Shown piece by piece: positions 58,656 through 64,000 of a stretch of 64,000 bases of DNA; positions within the stretch are counted from its first letter, which is position 1, and each line of letters begins with the position of its first letter. Where the stretch lies: contig JBAZWJ010000011.1 of assembly GCA_041660385.1 (NCBI GenBank), forward strand, positions 40,530 through 104,529, given 5' to 3'. A program made the position numbers and the translations under genes. The notes beneath the pieces are model-generated. The model worked only from the letters and a program-made list of their open reading frames with translations. It was not told the DNA's origin and ran no database searches. This DNA is from DYJE01 sp041660385. GTDB lineage: Bacteria; Desulfobacterota; Desulfobacteria; Desulfobacterales; Desulfolunaceae.

Positions 58656-59501
58656 TTAACTGCGGCTTAAAAAGCTGTGGCCAGTGTATGATACATGTAC
58701 CACATCCCCCGGTTCATGCTGCATGGCCACAGAAAAGGTGGTATTTGAACCGTTCAACGCTTTAGCAGCTGACGCCATGGCCATCTCCGGCAAGTTGTTT
58801 TCCTCGCTTAGATGAGCCAGAATCACATGATAAAGACGATCATGAACCAGTTCGGCCAGAAGGTCTGACATATCTTCGTTGGCCAGATGCCCTTTTCTTC
58901 CCTTGACACGCTGCTTCAGCGGCCAGGGGTAATTGTCGTTCTGGAAAAGCATAACCGGGTCGTGGTTTGATTCGAGGATCAACAGGTTCGAGAATTTCAG
59001 ATGCTCCCGGACAACAAGGTTCGCAATACCCAGATCCGTGGCAAGGCCTATTTTTGTGCCGTTCTTTTCGATAGAAAAACCGGAAGGGTCTGCTGCATCG
59101 TGGGATATGGAAAAGGGGTGGATTTTAAGATCATTGATATGGAAAGACGATCCGCAGTCGATAGAGAATAGTTCATGGGGTTTTCCCATAATCTGTTCTG
59201 ATGCGGCATAGGTCCGTTCGTTGATATACACAGGCACCTTCAATCGTCGACTCAGGACTCCGGCCCCTTTGATATGGTCGCTGTGTTCGTGGGATATGAT
59301 GATGGCGTCAAGGGCTTCGAAAGAAAGCCCACGGAGGTCCATTCGCCGCTTGATTTCCTTGCCTGAAAGACCGGCATCAATGAGAATGGCTGTTTCTCCG
59401 TCCGTAATGTGGATTGCGTTGCCCTTGCTCCCGCTTCCAAGAACGCAGACAGAAAGCCCCTGATTCACTATCGAAGGATTCATGATGTTACGCCCGGTCA
59501 C
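58656..59501 (-). CDS. MBL-fold hydrolase, WalJ/YycJ-like
   Basis: A 281-residue MBL protein: CVLGSGSKGNAIHI near the start, SHEHSDHIKGAG (HxHxDH), and FSISHDAADPSGF, as in the YycJ/WalJ exonuclease-like group. The GTG start at 59501 overlaps the dut stop; an ATG 18 bases later is also possible. Confidence 0.85.
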   Translation of the reverse strand: MTGRNIMNPSIVNQGLSVCVLGSGSKGNAIHITDGETAILIDAGLSGKEIKRRMDLRGLSFEALDAIIISHEHSDHIKGAGVLSRRLKVPVYINERTYAASEQIMGKPHELFSIDCGSSFHINDLKIHPFSISHDAADPSGFSIEKNGTKIGLATDLGIANLVVREHLKFSNLLILESNHDPVMLFQNDNYPWPLKQRVKGRKGHLANEDMSDLLAELVHDRLYHVILAHLSEENNLPEMAMASAAKALNGSNTTFSVAMQHEPGDVVHVSYTGHSFLSRS

Positions 59502-59959
59502 AGTCCTGTGTGCCCGAACCCTCCCTTGCCCCGCTCTGTGGTGTCAAGTGATTCAACCTGGGTGATTCTGGCCTGGTAGACACGGGAGATAACCATCTGG
59601 GCTACGCGGTCTCCTCGTTTGAACGTATAATCGTTCTCTCCAAGATTGATCACAGCCAGTTTCACTTCGCCCCTGTAATCGCTGTCAATGGTGCCTGGTG
59701 AGTTGATGAGCCCGATGCCGTGTCGCGATGCAAGGCCACTCCTCGGTCTGATCTGGGCTTCATAGCCTGGGGGTATGGCCATTTTAAAGCCCGTGGGAAG
59801 AAGGGCTATCTTTCCGTGTTTCAGGGTAAGCTCCCCTTCGATGGACACGCAAACGTCCATACCGGCCGCCTGATCGCTCATATACCGTGGTAGGGGAATA
59901 TCCCCATCCTTTTCAGGATTGATTATTACGAATTGTATTTCAAGGGGTTGATTCATCAT
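59498..59959 (-). CDS. dut: dUTP diphosphatase
   Basis: A 153-residue trimeric dUTPase with all five motifs: AAGMDVCVS, RPRSGLASRHGI, INSPGTIDSDYRGEV, GDRVAQMVI and RGKGGFGHTG. It hydrolyses dUTP to dUMP. It is preceded by the M16 peptidase after 46 bases and coupled to the MBL gene. Confidence 0.95.
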   Translation of the reverse strand: MMNQPLEIQFVIINPEKDGDIPLPRYMSDQAAGMDVCVSIEGELTLKHGKIALLPTGFKMAIPPGYEAQIRPRSGLASRHGIGLINSPGTIDSDYRGEVKLAVINLGENDYTFKRGDRVAQMVISRVYQARITQVESLDTTERGKGGFGHTGL

Positions 59960-60005
59960 TGTTTTTTAATAGTAACCTGTGGAAAAAGCAAGCAGGATTA
60001 TGCTC

Positions 60006-61280
60006 TCAAACCATAAAGTTGTCGAACAGAGCGTCCAGTTGTTTTTTGTTTTTGCATGGGCCAAGAACGGTAAGTGACGGCCGACCACTTTTGAAAAGAA
60101 ACTCCGCAGTACGCTGGATGTCTTCCGGTCTGACATTGGATATATTGTCCAGAGTTTCCTCCACCGGGATATACCGCCCGAAGGTGATTTCGTTCTGGGC
60201 CAGTCTCACCATCTGGTTTTCGGTGCTCTCGGAGCCCAAAAGGATGCTCCCTTTGGTGTATTCTTTGGCGTCTGCTATCTCTGCGGCACTGATTTCCGTT
60301 CCGCAGATCTTGTCAAACTCTTCCAGAATAAGGGACAACGATGTCACCACATTCTCGGGAGCGACCCCTGTGTAAATTCCAAAGAAACCGGAATCCATAT
60401 TGAGGGAGGAAAACGAATACACCGAATAGGCCAGCCCCCTTTTCTCACGGATTTCCTGGAAAAGCCTTGAACTCATGTTTCCCCCCAGCAGGGTATTGAG
60501 AAGGGAACAGGCAAAACGGTCCGGATGGGTAAGAGACAAGCCGTTCATGGCCATGCACACATGGACCTGCTCAATTTTTTTTCTGTATATTTTCGAGTGG
60601 ACATTTACATCAGGGCATATTCTTTGAACCGGCTCCCGGCTGCGGGCTAATGCAGAAAAAGAAGGACTTAAAAGTTCCACGAGGCGGTCGTGATCCACAT
60701 TTCCGGCAGCCGAAATAATGACGCTTTGAGGTATATAATGGTCTTGAAAAAAAGATTTTATAGCATTGGCGTCAAAGGACTGAACCGTCTCCCGGGTTCC
60801 GAGAATAGACCGGCCCAGAGCGTGGTTTTTCCAGAAATTTTCTTCGAGAAGGGTGTGGATATACTCTTCTGGGCTGTCTTCGAGCATGCTGATCTCAGAC
60901 AGAATAACCGGTCGTTCGTTTTCGACTTCGTCCGGACTGAACTCTGAGTTCAGAAAGATATCCGACAGAATGGATACCATGGTTTCAAGATGAACGTCCA
61001 GAGCCCTTGCGTGATAGCAGGTGTATTCCGCCGAGGTGAAGGCGTTGCTCTGGCCGCCAATGGCGTCGAATTCCTTGGCAATCTGAAACGCCGTCCTGGT
61101 CTTCGTTCCTTTGAAAAGCATGTGTTCAATAAAGTGGGAAAGCCCGTTTTCTTCGGGTTTTTCGTCACGGGCTCCCACATTAACCCAGATGCCCATGGAA
61201 ACGGAACGGACGTGAGGGATCTTCTGGGAAAGAATCCTCACTCCGTTTTCAAGGGTTGTTTTCTTGACGGATTCCGTCAT
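60006..61280 (-). CDS. M16-family zinc peptidase (pitrilysin/MPP-like)
   Basis: A 424-residue M16B peptidase. The inverted zinc motif HFIEHMLFKGT (HxxEH) is present, with the downstream Glu in ENERPVILSEI. GLSLTHPDRFACSLLNTLLGGNMSSRLFQEIREKRGLAYSV is the C-terminal R/Y pair region. It starts within the pnp stop (ATGA), a common arrangement (rpsO-pnp-M16). Confidence 0.93.
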   Translation of the reverse strand: MTESVKKTTLENGVRILSQKIPHVRSVSMGIWVNVGARDEKPEENGLSHFIEHMLFKGTKTRTAFQIAKEFDAIGGQSNAFTSAEYTCYHARALDVHLETMVSILSDIFLNSEFSPDEVENERPVILSEISMLEDSPEEYIHTLLEENFWKNHALGRSILGTRETVQSFDANAIKSFFQDHYIPQSVIISAAGNVDHDRLVELLSPSFSALARSREPVQRICPDVNVHSKIYRKKIEQVHVCMAMNGLSLTHPDRFACSLLNTLLGGNMSSRLFQEIREKRGLAYSVYSFSSLNMDSGFFGIYTGVAPENVVTSLSLILEEFDKICGTEISAAEIADAKEYTKGSILLGSESTENQMVRLAQNEITFGRYIPVEETLDNISNVRPEDIQRTAEFLFKSGRPSLTVLGPCKNKKQLDALFDNFMV

Positions 61281-63385
61281 ATATCGCTTTCTTCCGTTTT
61301 TGCTTCGTCTTCGAGAACTGCCTTGTAGCTCAGCCGGATCTTGCCGTCACGGGACACCTCAAGGACTTTCACCCTGATCGTGTCACCTTCTTTAACGATA
61401 TCCGTAACCTTTTTGACTCTGTAGGTGGCTAGCTCAGAAATATGGACAAGACCGTCTGTTCCGGGTTTGATGGTAACAAAAGCACCGAAATCGGTGGTTT
61501 TGGAAACCACTCCGTCGTAGATAGTACCCGGCTCGGGATCGGTTCCGATGTCACGAACAATCTTCAAGGCTGCTTCACCATCTTCCTGCGACGTAGCGTG
61601 GATTTTCACCAGACCTTCGTCGTTGACTTCAATGGTGGTGTTGGTGTCAGCCTGAATCTGGCGGATCACTTTACCGCCGGGCCCGATGATTTCCCTGATT
61701 TTATCTTTACTGATGTACACCGAATAGGCTTTAGGCGCATAAACGGATATGTCTTCACGGGTTGTTTGAATTTCTGAAAGCATCTCGTCCAGGATATGAA
61801 TTCTTCCCCTTCTGGCCTGTTCAAGAGCCTTGGTCATGATTTCTTTCGAAAGTTCTTTGATTTTGATGTCCATCTGGAGGGCTGTAATACCTTCACGTGT
61901 TCCGGCCACCTTGAAATCCATATCGCCGGTGTGGTCTTCATCACCCAGAATATCCGAAAGAATGACCACCTGGTCGCCTTCTTTCACAAGACCCATGGCA
62001 ATACCGGAAACAGGTCCAATAATTGGAACACCGCCATCCATCAGGGCGAGGGTTCCTGCACAGACCGTTCCCATGGAGGAACTGCCGTTTGATTCGGTGA
62101 CTTCGGATACGATGCGGACGGTGTAATCAAAGTCGGCTCCGTCAGGAAGGATCGCTTCAATAGCACGGGTTGCAAGGGCGCCATGACCGATTTCTCTTCG
62201 GCTTGGGCTACCGACTCGTTTGACTTCACCGACGGAATACGGAGGGAAGTTGTAATGAAGCATGAACTTTTTAGTAGAATCGCCGCTCAGTGTTTCAACC
62301 CGCTGCTCATCGTTGCCTGAACCAAGAGTGACAACACCGATAACCTGGGTTTCACCACGGGTAAACAAGCCGCTGCCATGGGTTCTGGGGAGCAGTCCCA
62401 CTTCGCAGGTAATGGGCCTGATCTCATCGAAAGCCCGACCATCGATCCGTTTGCCGCTTTCAAGAATGATCTTCCGGCTGACTTTCTTGGTAAGTTTTTC
62501 CCACAAGGAATCGATTTCGCCTTTTCTGTCAGCGTACTCTTCACCCAGTTCTTCAATAAGATCGGTCTTCACTTTGGACAGGGCATTTCTTCTATCCATT
62601 TTGTCCCGAACCTGCAGCCCCTCGGCCATCTCGTCCGCAGTTTTTTCTTCGATCAATGCATAAAGGGCTTCATCCCAGGTCACAGGGACCACTTCACGTT
62701 TTGTCTTTCCAAGTGCAGCTGCAAGCTTTTCCTGAATGTCGATTAAGGGCTGAATGGCGTTGTGGCCGAATTCAATGGCTTCCAGCATATCGCTTTCAGA
62801 AACCATTTTGGCACCAGCTTCAACCATGGTCACACCGGTGCGTGATCCGGAGAGGACGATGTTGATGTCTGCTTCTTTGCACTGGGCTATGGTGGGGTTT
62901 GCGATCAGTTCTCCGTTCACCCGCGCCACACGAACGGCTCCAATGGGGCCAGCAAAAGGAATATCAGAAATCGCAAGTGCTGCGGAAGTTCCCACCATGG
63001 CGAGAATATCCGGATCATTTTCTTTGTCCATAGACATAACAGTACAGATTATCTGGGTTTCACAGGTGAATCCAGCAGGGAAAAGGGGGCGGATAGGCCT
63101 GTCGATCAGACGGCAGGTGAGGATTTCCTTTTCACTTGGGCGTCCCACTTCGCGTCTGAAATAGTTACCGGGAATACGTCCAGCGGAATATATCTTTTCC
63201 TGGTATTCAACGGTAAGGGGCATAAAATCAAGCCCTTCTCTTCCTTTTCTATCTGCAACTACCGTAACGAGAACCATGGTCTCACCCAATTGGGCAATAA
63301 CGGCTCCGGATGCCTGTTTGGCAATTTTTCCTGATGAGAGTCGGATCGTCTTGCCTCCGACTTCGGCTTCAAAATGTTGTTCCAT
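61277..63385 (-). CDS. pnp: polyribonucleotide nucleotidyltransferase (PNPase)
   Basis: About 702 residues from ATG 63385 (AAGGAG upstream): two RNase PH domains, a KH domain (IREIIGPGGKVIRQI) and an S1 domain (GAFVTIKPGTDGLVHISEL). It degrades RNA 3' to 5'. An in-frame upstream Met at 63454 would add 23 residues with no family support. Downstream of rpsO, as is usual. Confidence 0.96.
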   Translation of the reverse strand: MEQHFEAEVGGKTIRLSSGKIAKQASGAVIAQLGETMVLVTVVADRKGREGLDFMPLTVEYQEKIYSAGRIPGNYFRREVGRPSEKEILTCRLIDRPIRPLFPAGFTCETQIICTVMSMDKENDPDILAMVGTSAALAISDIPFAGPIGAVRVARVNGELIANPTIAQCKEADINIVLSGSRTGVTMVEAGAKMVSESDMLEAIEFGHNAIQPLIDIQEKLAAALGKTKREVVPVTWDEALYALIEEKTADEMAEGLQVRDKMDRRNALSKVKTDLIEELGEEYADRKGEIDSLWEKLTKKVSRKIILESGKRIDGRAFDEIRPITCEVGLLPRTHGSGLFTRGETQVIGVVTLGSGNDEQRVETLSGDSTKKFMLHYNFPPYSVGEVKRVGSPSRREIGHGALATRAIEAILPDGADFDYTVRIVSEVTESNGSSSMGTVCAGTLALMDGGVPIIGPVSGIAMGLVKEGDQVVILSDILGDEDHTGDMDFKVAGTREGITALQMDIKIKELSKEIMTKALEQARRGRIHILDEMLSEIQTTREDISVYAPKAYSVYISKDKIREIIGPGGKVIRQIQADTNTTIEVNDEGLVKIHATSQEDGEAALKIVRDIGTDPEPGTIYDGVVSKTTDFGAFVTIKPGTDGLVHISELATYRVKKVTDIVKEGDTIRVKVLEVSRDGKIRLSYKAVLEDEAKTEESDI

Positions 63386-63617
63386 ACGTAACTCCTTCTT
63401 CAAATTTTCATGAATTTCATGAGGGCAGAATCGGGGGCTTGCGTAGAAATCCATTCATAGCCATAAACACACACACGACATCAAACATCATCCTGAACGA
63501 TACATCAATATGGGGTTGGATGATTTGCTTGATATGACATGTTTGTTTATGTGATATGAATAACTTTTACGCAAACCTAAAAACCGAAAACTGCGGCTTT
63601 TGTTGTTGTGATGCGAA

Positions 63618-63650
63618 GCGCCCGAAAGACCTGATTGTTCTTCCGGGCGC
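63618..63650 (-). promoter_or_regulatory. hairpin in the rpsO-pnp intergenic space
   Basis: GCGCCCGAAAG (63618-63628) pairs with CTTCCGGGCGC (63640-63650) with one mismatch. On the coding (minus) strand it lacks a T tract, so it is more likely the RNase III-type processing/regulatory hairpin of rpsO-pnp than a terminator. The remaining 63386-63700 shows no gene. Confidence 0.55.
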
Positions 63651-63700
63651 GTCATTTTATTAATCTTTTTCTTTCTCTTAAATCATTTTCAAACTCTTTT

Positions 63701-63970
63701 TTACCGTTTCAAACCAAGCGAATCGAGAATTTCTCTGTATCGTTTGACGTCTTTTCCCTTCAAGTAGTTGAGAAGTCTGCGTCTACGACCAACAAGAATC
63801 AACAGACCACGCCGTGAATGATGATCTTTGGGGTGGCTCTTGGAATGTTCAGTCAGGTACGTGATACGATCTGACAGAAGCGCGATCTGGACTTCGGGGG
63901 ACCCGGTATCCGTATCGTGCTGTTTAAATTTTGAAATGGTAAGTTCTTTTGCTTCTTTTGCGTAAACCAC
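63701..63970 (-). CDS. rpsO: 30S ribosomal protein S15
   Basis: An 89-residue S15: QHDTDTGSPEVQIALLSDRI, LTEHSKSHPKDHHSRRGLL and VGRRRRLLNYLKGKD are the expected blocks. It binds the central domain of 16S rRNA. The start is GTG at 63970, eight bases after GGAGG; an out-of-frame ATG lies in between. Its promoter is beyond the right edge. Confidence 0.95.
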   Translation of the reverse strand: MVYAKEAKELTISKFKQHDTDTGSPEVQIALLSDRITYLTEHSKSHPKDHHSRRGLLILVGRRRRLLNYLKGKDVKRYREILDSLGLKR

Positions 63971-64000
63971 GTTTCATACCTCCGAAAATATTTGGAATAA

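Noticed and set aside
1..64000. tRNA, rRNA, integrase or transposase genes
   Set aside because: None was recognised on either strand, so no large mobile element is claimed.

Overview
The window looks like a contig scaffold (four internal runs of exactly ten N) from a mesophilic, moderate-GC Gram-negative anaerobe, most likely a sulfate-reducer-type member of the Desulfobacterota (former Deltaproteobacteria). This is inferred from gene content: class II (B12) ribonucleotide reductase, menaquinone-type UbiE, NadB, DUF362 and CooT-type proteins, lipoproteins and outer-membrane barrels, two-component and cyclic-di-GMP signalling. No rRNA, tRNA, integrase, transposase or CRISPR array was found.

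Layout. 1-3.1 kb: a three-gene minus-strand operon encoding an unknown 145-residue protein, a two-domain KaiC-like ATPase and a GGDEF-EAL protein cut by the left edge. 3.2-15.4 kb: an unusually dense set of envelope and general-stress genes: superoxide dismutase, DUF3309, a PRC-barrel protein, a Spy/CpxP-like protein, three BON-domain proteins, two tandem 24-residue membrane micropeptides, an ABC-2 exporter, CsbD, a YqjD-YqjE-like operon, OmpA and an lmo0937-type peptide, with a Fic protein and a small barrel protein between. 15.9-18.3 kb: a double-headed TetR regulator followed by HMG-CoA reductase. 18.6-20.5 kb: a TraF/FadL-like barrel protein coupled to an EF-hand lipoprotein. 20.9-26.0 kb: Nudix hydrolase, cyclase-family hydrolase, ExeA-like ATPase and a large histidine kinase with a repeated N-terminal sensor. 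26.4-31.2 kb: DUF3842-CooT, a PHA-synthase-like hydrolase, HDOD and DUF362 proteins.

31.2-36.1 kb is an MBL / YjbQ / HAD / SppA / endonuclease III run in which a RelE-HigB-type toxin-antitoxin pair sits between an intact yjbQ and a truncated second yjbQ copy; this is the strongest evolutionary story in the window. 36.5-46.0 kb carries housekeeping genes (serC, ung, an SDR lacking its catalytic Tyr, nrdJ, a eukaryotic-type hisA flanked by direct repeats, queD, dnaJ, ubiE). 46.0-48.3 kb is an accessory patch (Phd-type antitoxin with a toxin remnant, AT-rich membrane protein, acyltransferase). 48.4-64 kb is mostly housekeeping on the minus strand (nadB, SH3 protein, DUF1178, an FN3/barrel fusion, recD2, gmhB, rlpA, a 7TM diguanylate cyclase, MBL, dut, M16 peptidase, pnp, rpsO).

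Intergenic spaces are filled with several families of short palindromes (cores like GGTTCCAAACC, GGCGACC-GGTCGCC, GGCGAACACAAGGTTCGCC, GGGTTACGC-GGTGGAGCC), one tandem hairpin array, and a TIR-bearing MITE present twice. Two genes (a BON lipoprotein and DUF3842) each appear to lack one base; since the assembly also has gaps, these may be sequence errors rather than real pseudogenes.
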